In this document: piece by piece, positions 20,431 to 30,557 of the stretch
Layout: every line of letters begins with the position of its first letter
Position numbering within the stretch: position 1 is the first letter of the stretch
Source of the DNA: Maratus speciosus
Lineage: Eukaryota; Arthropoda; Arachnida; Araneae; Salticidae
Reading direction: 5' to 3'
NCBI GenBank assembly: GCA_963932465.1
Contig: OZ010791.1
Coordinates: 156,296,012-156,360,011 of the forward strand
Length of the DNA stretch: 64,000 nt
Made by a program: the position numbers and the translations under genes
The notes under the pieces: model-generated
Database searches by the model: none
Told to the model about the DNA's origin: nothing
The model's input: the letters and a program-made list of their open reading frames with translations, nothing else

Positions 20431-20744
20431 CTACCCGGAATATAACAAAATGGATTTTTATTCATGATCGGGTTGTTTTTATCATAAACGACAGAAGAAC
20501 ATTTATTCAGCAGTTAAAAGCAGTAAGCAAATCTGCCATTAAAAATACAATTACAAATAGAGATGAAAATTAATGTAATAATAATTCAAAATTAATCCAA
20601 TGAAATTATTATAGTTTTTAATTAATAAATAAGAAAACATGAAAACAAAGTTATCGAATTGCAAATCGACTAAAAAAAGATTATCAAAATGTTAAGTGCT
20701 ACTGAAACACATGGAGAAACGACAAATTATGCAAAATCAAAACG
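20431..20744. other. No gene seen
   Basis: AT-rich, with a frame of 64 codons at 20696-20890 that runs into repeat sequence. I do not regard it as coding. Confidence 0.6.
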
Positions 20745-21215
20745 CTTACATTTTAGATTTTTATTTGGAGGCTGAAACTTCTTCATTCGCACAAATAGGG
20801 TATTTTTCTATTTTATTTGATATCCAGGTGAACTGTCAATTTTTTTTGGGAAGAAAGTTTTTAAAAAGTGCAAGTTCAGTGAATCTTTAAATTCTGAATT
20901 ATGTGGAGTTGGCGGACTAGATATTAAATATTCTGATTTTCGAATATTTGTAAAAAAGGAAAAAAGGATTTTGGTTCTTTCATTTGCCTAAGTATATTTA
21001 TATTCTTTGATTTGCTTTACTTTGCTTTTATATGTGTTAAATTATCCTGCATGTTGAATATATTCAAGATTAAAATGCCTTTAAATATTTTTTTATTCTT
21101 CCCATCTGGTGAATTATAGAACTTTTCGAAGCATTTTAAAGGAAATTGCTTTTAAATGAACTTTTCAGTTTAGCATTTGTTACCGGACAATTCATAATAT
21201 ATACCGGATAACATA
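20745..21215. repeat. Highly diverged partial copy of the 1.4-kb repeat
   Basis: It keeps the order of landmarks of the second half of the unit: TTTGATATCCAGGTGAACT, GTTCTTTCATTTGC, TTTGCTTTACTTTGCTTTT, and CATTTTAAAGGAAATTGCTTTTA. It is clearly related but much decayed compared with 1-6384. Confidence 0.7.
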
Positions 21216-21914
21216 TTGTTAAAACGAAGTATTAAACTATACATTAGTTCCAAAAGACAGAGAGACCATTAAAGAGAAAGAGAAAGAAATATAGATTAAT
21301 TTCTAAAATTTGTTTAGAAATATATTTTTTTCTAAATTCCATTTAAAAATATATATTATTTTCTAGATTTTATATTTATTTGAATCTATTTAGCCATGCA
21401 TGCTAGATATGCAACTGAATTTTGTATGTTTGTTATTAATCTTCTTTTGAAAATTTGTTTAGATATTCTTAGCTTTAACCACATTATTTGGAATAACGTA
21501 GATTAGGACACATACTATAATAAAAAATCTACCTAGATAAACTGTAAGAGCCAACAGAATAACCTGTTGAATATAGATTATTAAATTTATAGATAATAAT
21601 GTCTGCGATGAAATTTTTTTTTCTTCACAGGAAAATATATTTCTTATGTATTTTTTTAAGTTTGGCTGATGTCGGGAAAAGTACTCAAAAATTTCCACTG
21701 CTTACAGTTTTGTCACAAATCAAATATTCATGTCTGGTCGGTAAATGATAAATTTAGCAAGAAAGACACCAGATTTTTCAGTTGATAAATTATAAGTTTA
21801 ATCATAAAGACACAATCCAAAAGAGCAACTTTCTGACATAAGTTTTAATTTAATTTTGTTCGAAAATGCATGAAACTAGCTGGTGTTGTTGTTCACAAAC
21901 TATATCATTGAGCT

Positions 21915-21949
<35 letters not shown>

Positions 21950-22561
21950 AAATACAATAGATCTTTCAGAAAATAGTGTCAAAATGGGCGTTTTGAACCG
22001 AATTTTCGCGCGAAGGAAGAAAAAGCACTCAAGAGAGGGCGAAAAACGTGTTTATCACGTGATCAAATTCGCTTATAACTCAATAGGTCATTGATTGATA
22101 AAAAAATGAAAAAAAAACAGTTAAATTCCAAATGGCTTCCACGGCCAGGCTTTCCAATTTTATACCTTTTCGTTAAAAAATGAATTTGTAAATGTGTCAA
22201 AACATTTTGCGCTTGTTGAGCAGATCAGTTAAGAACAGCCTTAAGCATACAACAGCATACTACTGCATAGCAGAGCATACTACTGCTGTTTGCTGCATAG
22301 AACCAGCAAGAACACAAGACCAAAAAGTTCTAAAAAAATAAAGGGTGTGAGATGAGGAGACATCTTTTTTCCAGAGGCTTTATAACGATTTTTCGCATTG
22401 CAGCAGCTATGATAAACGTACCAAATTAATGAAAATGAAAAATGCAGTTTATATAAAAAAATTTGTTTTTGATCCTGCTAGATCTTCTGTGTGATTTTCC
22501 TGCACCTTTATCTTCAATTTGAGGGGGGGGGGGGGCTTACGTGAAAAGGAAAATAAAAATA
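21216..22561. other. No gene seen: AT-rich sequence with poly(T) and poly(G) tracts
   Basis: It contains a poly(T) run of about 32 (21916-21947), a G-run of 13 near 22523-22535 and a short duplicated AGCATACTACTGC motif near 22255-22295. The stretch 21980-22040 (GGGCGTTTTGAA...TTTTCG) resembles 26450-26490, a weak dispersed repeat. Minus frames of 79-87 codons here have no motif. Confidence 0.6.
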
Positions 22562-22757
22562 CAGGGTCATAGAAAAAAAGTGTCCCTGATTTTAAAAATA
22601 AATTGCACGAGAAATATGCAATCAATCGGTACGAAACCAGCGTGAAGCTGAACAGCATCTGGAGGAGTTTTGGTAAAGGTAATTGCGTTGACCGTGACGT
22701 GACTGCGCTCATGCGCCGACGCCATTTCGTGGAGCGATGCCATTTCCCTCATCAGTG

Positions 22758-22995
22758 TGCCCCACCAGTGGCTGAGAGGTTCTGCTCTCGAAGCTGGTAG
22801 ACGGGAGGTGCTGGGTTCGAACCCAATCGCGCCCGTCGGCCTAATCGTTCGGAGTTTTCGTGGTTTTCTTCGAGCCATGGATTTCCATGCGTAAATACGG
22901 ATTAGGTTCCCTTAGAAAGACTCCCACGAAGGGCACTCTCCCCTGGGCCTATATCCCTCGTGCAGATAATTGGCTGTCAAAAATCAACCAACCAA
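22758..22995 (+). mobile_element. tRNA-derived SINE, copy 2 (238 bp) with 12-bp target duplication
   Basis: Same family as the minus-strand copy at 9964-10202. It has the head TGCCCCACCAGTGGCTGAGA, box B GGGTTCGAACCC, a shared body including GGATTAGGTTCCCTTAGAAA, and tail CAACCAACCAAC. A perfect direct repeat CCCTCATCAGTG flanks it at 22746-22757 and 22996-23007. It landed in the leader of the mariner-like element, 14 bases before the transposase ATG. Confidence 0.9.
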
Positions 22996-23021
22996 CCCTC
23001 ATCAGTGAATTCACAGCATTC

Positions 23022-23170
23022 ATGGTGAGTGTACAGCAGAAAGCTCAGTGCGTGTTGCGGTACACCAAGTTTAAATCTGTTATTATGGTACAACCTCATT
23101 TTCGCCGTGCGTATGGAGAAGATCCGCCTACAAACAAAACCATTTTTCGTTGGTTTAACCAGTTTAAGGC
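23022..23170 (+). pseudogene. Mariner-like transposase, N-terminal HTH fragment
   Basis: From the ATG at 23022 the frame reads MVSVQQKAQCVLRYTKF, then VQPHFRRAYGEDPPTNKTI and FRWFNQFK. This is the helix-turn-helix DNA-binding start (DUF4817-like) found in many arthropod mariner-type transposases, whose usual next residues are an ETGSV-type linker. Here the frame enters a hairpin insertion immediately after QFK and is lost. A plausible C-terminal scrap with an EIDY motif follows the insertion at about 23596. The whole DDE/D catalytic core is missing, so this is an internally deleted copy. The family match is from memory of typical sequences. Confidence 0.75.
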
Positions 23171-23586
23171 TCCTGTCTCTGCCGGCGAAGACACTTATGA
23201 GCTAATGCTAATCCTATGGGGAGGTATTTTTCTAATATCTCGTTTGCATGTCGACATTTTTAAATAATTTTTTTTTTGCATTGGATAGCCGAGGTCCGTC
23301 TCTACATCGCACTTTTTTTACTTCTGCAATTTTGATTGCAGATATTTTTTAGAATGACTGTTTCATTTTCAGAACCGATTTGAAAATTAAAGTAACTTTA
23401 TAAAAAATATCTACGACCAAAATCGAAAAAGTAAAAAAAAAGTGCGATGTAGATACGGACCTCGGCTATCCACTGCAAACAAAAATTATTTAAATATGTC
23501 GAAATGCAAACGAGATATTAGATAAATCCTTTCCCATAGGATTAGCATTAGCTCGTGAGTGTCTTCGTCGGCAGGGACAGGAGCCT
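23168..23586. mobile_element. Long hairpin (foldback) insertion, ~170-bp arms
   Basis: The left arm starts GGCTCCTGTCTCTGCCGGCG; the right arm read in reverse starts GGCTCCTGTCCCTGCCGACG. They stay alignable for about 170 bp through GAGCTAATGCTAATCCTATG, TTGCAT/AGTGGATAGCCGAGGT and CATCGCACTTTTTTTAC, leaving a loop of about 40 bp. Each end abuts TTAA, so the target duplication may be TTAA (piggyBac-like) or TA (mariner-like). It interrupts the transposase remnant right after the codons for QFK. Confidence 0.82.
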
Positions 23587-23707
23587 TAAAGCAGGAGATT
23601 GACTACAGCTTGCCCAGCAACAGGAAGAGCTCATGCAGAAGTTTTCTAAATAATGTAAAAAAGAAAAAAAAAACTCACCGATTTTTCCAATTTAACAGTG
23701 TAAAAGC

Positions 23708-24325
23708 AAAAAAAAAAAAAAAAAAAAAAAAAAGCAATTTAAAAAATTACAACGACCGTTTGGAAAATGATTTTTTCAAAGACTAAAATTTAAAACATAA
23801 AAATTCTTACGGAGTTGATCATACATTACGTACGCCATGAATTAAACATTAACATTCCTAGACCCATCATGAACAAATTTTAAAAGAAATTTCAGTTTTA
23901 CAATTTTCGGTACTGTAAATTTTTAAACTTCTAACGGAGCTGGTCATACATTACGATTACGTACGCCATGGATTAAACATTAATATTCCTGGACCAATTT
24001 TAAATGAAATTTAATTTTTAAACTTCTAAACATCCCACAATATTACTTTTTACACTGTCGTATGGAGAAAAAAATGAACTTTTAAATGCAATTTGTTTGA
24101 AAGCCGTATCTCAATTTGCTTCTGAGTTATTAATTTTTTTTGTAGTTTTTATTACTTTTTGTCATAGTGGCAACAGAAGTATCCATCTCTGTTGAAAGTA
24201 AAGGGAAAATACAGATTACTGTATAGACCCATCAGAAAATGAATAAAATGCGGGATTCAACTAATAAAACGCTTCAGATATATTTTTGATTTCCTACCCA
24301 GACCGAGGACAATAACCATTTTTTT
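23708..24325 (+). repeat. ~600-bp dispersed repeat, copy 2
   Basis: Sister of 8470-9099 (inverted). It begins with an A-run of about 26 and contains an internal duplication of about 130 bp: GGAGTTGATCATACATTACG near 23813 and GGAGCTGGTCATACATTACG near 23936. It ends near AATAACCA at 24320. It lies inside the mariner-like element, and its sister lies inside a different transposon, so it moves or is copied independently. Confidence 0.8.
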
Positions 24326-24455
24326 AAATGGTTAATAAATGGTTTATCTTTATTCAGGTCTTAGTTATTTTAATTCGAAATCAGGAACACCTTTTTCGAT
24401 GACCCTGTATATCAAGTGTATAGTGGCTCAATACAGAGCGGCTCTAACATAAATA

Positions 24456-25584
24456 CAGTAGAACCTCGATTATCCGACGTAATTGAGACCGAACCTACTT
24501 CGGATGATCGAAAGTTCCGGATAATCGAGAATTTATGAATAATCATCTAGTTTAATAAATGTAACATCTTCATCAAACTGCTACTATGACTATTTAAACT
24601 GCTAAATAAATATCTTAATTCAAATTATGCATGAAAAAAAAAGATATTTTGAAACAAAAAATTTGAAATTCTGCAGTTGTGAAAATTTCTGTTTGAGGAA
24701 AGGTGACAAAAAGGGTTTTGTTCTTTGCGCTTGCTTACAATCAGAGGGTTCTATAACATTCGAATGCTGTGGCACTCAGCTGTACGGCCTTCCAAATTTC
24801 GAAATGGGGATTGTTTTCGATTAGAAAAGGGAAGTGTACACAGGGGGTGGGTAAAGAGTAAACTTATACCGGTATCGGAAGACGCGGGAGCTCAAGCTAA
24901 TTTCAAAGAAATTCTAAGAAAAGGAACCAAAATATTTATTTACTAGCCGCCCTTGGCGAACAGTTTTGTCTCCCTTAAAATTTATATTTGGGAAAGCATG
25001 CTAAGTATTGTATCAGGTTACTTTTATTCATATTTTAATTTACTTGGTCTCCCTTAAATATAATGAATGCCTTAAGCTAATATTAGTTTTTATTGCATTA
25101 AAATATCTCAATTTGTTGATTTTCTGTAAGCAAGTAAACTCTATTGGTTTACAATGGAAGTTTATGGAAATTTGAAGAAATATTAGAGATAGCGCCAAGT
25201 TGGCAACTGATTTTGGTCGCCAAATTTGGCGATATATATCGCCAAGTTGGCGACAAACTTAGCGGAATTTGGCGACATAACAGGGTCCCCTCCTATGATA
25301 ACCCCTTATAGGTATGGAGATGCATTAAATGCTGTTCAATAACCAATGAGATGCGTTTCATTCGGACGTTGCCATTAAACAATTAACAAATAATCGCGAA
25401 TTCTGTGCCACGCACGATAGCGTAATATATATATATATATACTCGTCGTTCGGAAAGGGCCGCATGCATACATAAGGACTGTTTAAAAAAAGAAAAAAAA
25501 AATGCTGAAAATAAGGTCAGGAAACCGACGTCGGTTTACGAAGAGTTCCGGTTAAACGAGCGTCGGATAATCGAGGTTCTACTG
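24456..25584. mobile_element. Pogo/Tigger-like DNA transposon remnant (1129 bp)
   Basis: Perfect 24-bp inverted ends beginning CAGTAGAACCTCGATTATCC are flanked by TA (24454-24455 and 25585-25586). This end sequence is characteristic of the pogo/Tigger branch of Tc1/mariner, and a second weaker copy of GATCGAAAGTTCCGGATAAT lies just inside. No transposase with the DDD core is visible; frames at 24627-24946 are short and unrecognised. A dispersed repeat (about 24946-25360) fills the right half. Confidence 0.87.
25060..25360 (-). repeat. Dispersed ~250-bp repeat with TTGGCG/CGCCAA dyads, copy 2
   Basis: Reverse complement of 19033-19250, with a fuller centre. Between 25191 and 25275 the motifs CGCCAA and TTGGCG alternate several times (GCGCCAAGTTGGC, CGCCAAATTTGGCG, CGCCAAGTTGGCG). 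It is nested in the Tigger-like element. Homologous material may extend left to a TACTAGCCGCC boundary at about 24944. Confidence 0.75.
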
Positions 25585-25589
25585 TAAAG

Positions 25590-25985
25590 GGTTTTAAAAG
25601 TAAAAACACTGTAGAAAAATGAAAGTCCAGTCAATCTTTACTTTAAGTACTGTAAAGTTTATAGAGTGTAGATAAAAAATTCTGATTTTCAAACTTTCCT
25701 TACAGAAGGGAAAAAAGTTTCCGGTTCTTTCATTTGGTTAACAATTTTGGATTCTTTCATTTGTTTTACTTTGCTTTTGTATTTATTGAATTATTCTGAA
25801 GCGTGAATAAATTTAAGGTGAAATATTCAATTTCCCTTTTATTAAGCGCTTCTGGTGATTGATAAAAGCTATCTAGAACATTTCGAATGAAAGTGCTTTT
25901 ACTTACGAAAATAATTTTTTTTTTTGTTCAGCAACTTTTACAAGAGAATTTAAAAAGTAAATGTTAAAGCAAAATGTTACGCCAT
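25590..25985. repeat. Diverged partial copy of the 1.4-kb repeat
   Basis: It retains CTGTAAAGTTTATAGA, GTTCTTTCATTTGGTTA, CAATTTTGGATTCTTTCATT, TTCCCTTTTATTA and GAAAGTGCTTTTACTT in the same order as intact units. It lies just to the right of the Tigger-like element. Confidence 0.75.
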
Positions 25986-28334
25986 ACATTAATTGTAAAT
26001 AAAAAGAGGAAAAAGAAAAGAAAGGTAATGTTATAAATTCTATTTAGAAGTGTCTTTAAATACTCTATCTTAACAAATGTGAAGTAAAACGACCTAAGAT
26101 AATCGAAAATTTGAATAAATTGGTAAGGATAAACATAATGATGCATTGGTTATTTAATTTATTGATAATATCGAGTACGAAAAATTTGTCCACAAAGATA
26201 AGGGAGGATTTAAAAAATTAATATCTTTTAAAAAAGTTTTTTTTTGGTATAGTGCTTCTATTATTTTCCTCTTCTTTTCCTAGACAATACTTAAGGCTGT
26301 TCTCAATTTCAAATTGCCTACTTTCAGACACATTAATTTTTGCCATCAAAAATATCAAATTGGCTGGTGCTCTTGTTAAGGAACTAAGGAATCGAACCTT
26401 TTCCCCGTTTTCAGTAAAGGCAGAAGATTTTTCTGAAAATGATGCTAAAGTTGGCGTTTTGAAATGAATTTTCGGACGCGACAGTGCGGGAAAGAAAAAG
26501 CATTCTTTCTGAGACAACAACTGCTTGCACCTCAAGATGTAATTTATATATCGAAAAATGAAGAAAAAAAAAAATCGATTACGAAGAACCTTAATAACAA
26601 TACTAGCAAGTTCATGCATTTCTGTTTAAAAGAGAATTAGAAAATTTCTCAGTAAGTTTCACGTTGTTGAGCGGGAAAAAATATTTTTCTGAGAACCAAC
26701 CGTTAGAACGCCTCAAGAACCAGCCACAAATCCATATTGGCTGCTTTCTGACGCATTCACTAGATCATCTCCCCCCCCCCCCCCCCCGTCCTTCTAGACA
26801 GTAATCACATTAAAATGATCCTAATGTAATCACTACATACAGTCATGTATTGTAAAAAGAGTTATATAATCAATGTCGAGAGTCGGGCGGTAAGTGGATG
26901 TGGTCTACCCCTCGGGATTTCACTAGTGAAAGCTTAGTTCCCTAGGCGGTCATCGCTCGCTCGATAAATGAAGAAATTGACTCCAGATAAATGAAATAGG
27001 AAGGTTCTTTTAACCCAAAACTCAGAAATCGAATAGCATTTCCAGTTTTTGGTTAAAACAAACAAACAAAAAATATCTTTAAGGTGGTTAACAAAAATAT
27101 TTTTCTCCGCTCAAAACTTGAAAATTTTTCACACATTTTTTGACTCATTTTTTGAGTATAAATACAGGATAGCTGAGGGCATTATTATCGATTTTTTTTA
27201 AAAATCGAATAACAGTTTTTTCATGTTCCGATAAATGAATCACATCTTGAGTTACAGGGAGATTGTCAGCTCAAGATGCCAGTCTTGCGCTGTCGCGTCC
27301 GGAAATTAACGCCCAATTTGACAGATTTTTCTGAAAATCTTCTACTTTTATTGAATAACGGAAAAATAGTTCTATTGCATAATTTCTTAAGCTCTTGTCA
27401 ATTTGATACGTTTGCGAACAAAAACAAATTACAAAAACGAGTTGGAAAGCCAGCTTGGATTGGAGAGTAGTTTTAAGGAAACGTTGCTAAAGTTAGAGTT
27501 ACGAACAGAGTTTCGAGATGCGACACAGATCGAGGAAGATCCTCATGAAACAGCAATCACTTATAATTCAAAATACAATACATTTTTTTGAGAAACGGAA
27601 AACATTTTTCGATTCCACATTGCATCAATAATCATGATGCCAGTTTTATGCTTTCACGTTTAAAAATGAGTGTGTGAGAAAATTTTAGGTTTTCGAGCGG
27701 AGAACATTATTTTTTTGAGAATCGCTTTATGATAAACCAGAAAATCTTAAATAAAAAATTTAAGTGTAGGGCAGGAAAGTTTGGTTTATTCTCTCTCTTT
27801 TTCAAAAAATAATTTTTAGGTGCTTTCGTAATTATATAAATACGTTAGCACCTATAGTCGTCGTCTGTCCGCATATAACAGCGAATAGCTAGCTACCCAA
27901 CCGAATGGTTTGAAATTTAGTATATATAATAGTTTCAGAATTTTGTCGAATTGATTCAAAATTTTATGAAAATCGAATCAAAACTTAAAAAGATATTAAT
28001 AAAAGTTTTCTTCATTCTATTAAATCCTATCATACGTAATTAATTCAGAGATATCCTATGATAGATATTGATTCTAGGTTACCATGGGGATTACGTCCTA
28101 TTTAAGATGGAGTCCTATTATTTCCGTGTTACTAAATTTAATATATAGAATCGTAATAAATTTTTTATTCATGCATTTTTGCATAAGAGTGCAACAGCTA
28201 TTGCACCAAGATCTGAATACTTATAAAAACAGTTATAGTATGAACGCACCTCATTGCCACGTTTGGCATACAATTGCCGACTTGTTTAGACATTGTTTCG
28301 GAACAAAAACAAAGTGTGCAAATAACATTTGAGG
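25986..28334. other. No gene seen: AT-rich mosaic with degenerate inverted repeats and a poly(C) tract
   Basis: A C-run of 17 lies at 26771-26787. The segment 26425-26545 (GAAGATTTTTCTGAAAAT, TCGGACGCGACAG, CCTCAAGATGT) is matched in inverse orientation at 27239-27345. GAGCGG(A/G)A(A/G)AA-type ends recur near 26670, 27115 (inverse) and 27695. Frames of 60-133 codons (for example the minus frame 26218-26619 and the plus frame 28084-28332) carry no motif I know. Confidence 0.55.
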
Positions 28335-29042
28335 TAAAATAAATAATGTGAACATTAAAAAGGTCCACAATCTTACTTAAAAGGCGACTAATGTAATGAA
28401 AAAGATGTTACAAGTTTAAAATATACATTTTATTTAAAACTTCTTAGTACTTTCAAGCCTTCCATCTTTTTCATTACATTATTCGCCTTTTAAGTAAGAT
28501 TGTGGATTTTTTTAAGTTTAAAATATACATTTTATTTAAAACTTCTTAGTACTTTCAAGCCTTCCACCTTTTTCATTACATTAGTCGCCTTTTAAGTAAG
28601 ATTGTGGATATTTTAAGTTTAAAATATGCATTTTATTTAAAACTTCTTAGTACTTTCAAGCCTTCCATCTTTTTCATTACATTAGTCGCCTTTTAAGTAA
28701 GATTGTGGATATTTTAAGTTTAAAATATACATTTTATTTAAAACTTCTTAGTACTTTCAAGCCTTCCATCTTTTTCATTACATTAGTCGCCTTTTAAGTA
28801 AGATTGTGGATTTTTTTAAGTTTAAAATATACATTTTATTTAAAACTTCTTAGTACTTTAGAGCCTTCCATCTTTTTCATTACATTAGTCGCCTTTTAAG
28901 TAAGATTATGGATTTTTTTAAGTTAAAATATACATTTTATTTAAAACTTCTTAGTACTTTCAAGCCTTCCACCTTTTTCATTACATTAGTCGCCTTTTAA
29001 GTAAGACTGTGTACCTTTTTAATGTTCACATTATTTATTTTA
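28335..29042. mobile_element. Foldback element with ~70-bp inverted ends and an internal 101-bp tandem array
   Basis: The ends match: left TAAAATAAATAATGTGAACA, and right read in reverse the same 20 bases. They continue through ATTAAAAAGGT and CTTACTTAAAAGGCGACTAA. Between them about six direct repeats of 101-102 bp start at 28413, 28515, 28616, 28717, 28818 and 28920. Each contains an inner-TIR copy (GTCGCCTTTTAAGTAAGATT) in the right-hand orientation, so there is one left-type arm and about six right-type arms. No coding capacity. Confidence 0.88.
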
Positions 29043-30040
29043 TGTTGAATCAAAGTGAAAAATTGCGTTTTGTCTTATGATATTATTTATAACATTTGAG
29101 GTTTCTATTCCTTTTAGAATATTGATGGATATTTACTTTTCACGAATGAAACTTCGAATGACAAAAGAAACACCAGTCTTTAGAAATGGGACAGTTGCTG
29201 TGAATTTATGATTGAGAACGCCTTTGATATTTTACACTTGTAATGAGGACGTGTGTAAGAGTACAAATGTTTCCAGCTTGCGATTTATCTGCAGCTCTGA
29301 AATTGTTATTGTGAAAAGATTGTGGGTTTCACAGATCGTATTCTGTCTTTTTTAAGCACCGTAGATTTTAAAAATGAAACATGAAAGGTGTCGACAAATT
29401 TTCCTTTGCAAAAATGATTCATATTATAAATATAAAGATAAATAATGAATTGAATTTGTATGTATAATGGAAATAGTATGTGCTAATATTGAACAAAGAG
29501 CTGGATCTGATAAATTGGCTAGTAAATTTTGTGAAAGTTTAGATTTATTACAAAATTCCTGATATAAAGTTTAGAAGCACTGAAAAATTATTATTAAGAA
29601 ATATTAACTAGGTTTTTTGTGATAGTTTAACTTGAGATCACTTAAACACAAAATAAAAAATGGCAAATTAAATTTTTGGTCATGTTTTAGTTGAGATGTT
29701 GAGTTCCAAGAGGAAGGATTTTTTGAGAAAATCTCTCGTACAAAACCACAAAACAGGTCAAAGGTGAATTTTACAACTCTAAATATTAGAAAAGGAAAGG
29801 ACCCTGCTGTGCATTGTTGTATTTAAGAAGCAATATTGAACTTCATATACTGTAAAAAAAAAAAGAAAAAGACAACTGTGTATTAATCTACGAAAATATA
29901 ACATAAACACAAACAAAAATGCACAATATGATCATCCGAGTTACAAACGATAAAAAAAAAGTTCCTTTTTTATAGTTTTCCTAAGTCCTTTGGAAACCGC
30001 AGAAACTAATATATTTTTTAGATTTAAAGAAGCATTTATA
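29043..30040. other. No gene seen: AT-rich spacer before the satellite
   Basis: No repeat unit, TIR or reading frame that I can support. A 13-bp direct repeat TAACATTTGAGGT at 29090-29102 copies 28323-28335, on the other side of the foldback element. Confidence 0.6.
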
Positions 30041-30178
30041 AATACAAAATTTCTTTTTCTGTCACTGATTTTCGGAAACGTTTCCGCGTAGTTTTTATAG
30101 TGTATTAATCAGTATTTTCAGACCGGAATATCTTTTTTAAAGAAAGCTATCAATTCTCAATTAAACATTTTCAGGTGC
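30041..30178 (-). repeat. Single inverted satellite monomer at the array edge
   Basis: Read in reverse it gives, in order, GAGAATTGATAG, GATATTCCGG, AAAATACTGATTAATACACTATAAAA, in separate matches to the array consensus, then CGGAAACGTTTCCGAAAATC. All landmarks of the main monomer are present in the opposite orientation. Direct-orientation monomers start at about 30210. Confidence 0.85.
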
Positions 30179-30557
30179 GCAATTGAATTTATACATGCAA
30201 GAGTAACCAGATAATACTAATTTTAATGTTAATGTTAATGCTGCTAATTTATCATGTTTATCTGTAAAGCATGTTTTTTGAACATGGAAATGTTTATCTG
30301 AGAATTGATAGTATCCTAAAGACCGATATTTCGGGTCCATAAAACTGATTTATACAATATAAAAATTACTCGGAAACGTTTCCGAAAATCGGTGCAGTAA
30401 AATAAACTATTAATTTTAATGTTAATGCTGCTAATTTACCATGTTTATCTGTAAAACATGTTTGTTGAACATGGGAATGTTTATCTGAGAATTAATAGTA
30501 TCCTAAAGACCGAAATTCCGGATCCATAAAACTGATTAACACACTATAAAAGTTACT

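Larger units (their letters stand above)
22562..24407 (+). mobile_element. Mariner-like element (1846 bp) with TA target sites, carrying nested insertions
   Basis: About 30-bp terminal inverted repeats: left CAGGGTCATAGAAAAAAAGT, right (reverse) CAGGGTCATCGAAAAAGGTG, both continuing to CCTGATTT. TA flanks both ends (22560-22561 and 24408-24409). Inside, in order: a 5' leader, a SINE (22758-22995), the N-terminus of a transposase (23022-23170), a long hairpin insertion (23168-23586), a candidate C-terminal remnant (about 23591-23640), and a ~600-bp dispersed repeat (23708-24325). The transposase core with the catalytic triad is absent, so the element is dead. Confidence 0.85.

Noticed and set aside
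22567..22878. 103-codon minus frame and related frames at 10083-10265
   Set aside because: They are readings across the tRNA-derived SINE, sharing sequence only because the SINE is shared.
26218..26619. 133-codon minus frame
   Set aside because: Low-complexity F/K-rich translation of AT-rich DNA, overlapping a degenerate inverted repeat, with no motif or signal that I recognise.
28413..29010. CRISPR-like regular repeats
   Set aside because: The 101-bp units are contiguous with no unique spacers, and the context is eukaryotic.
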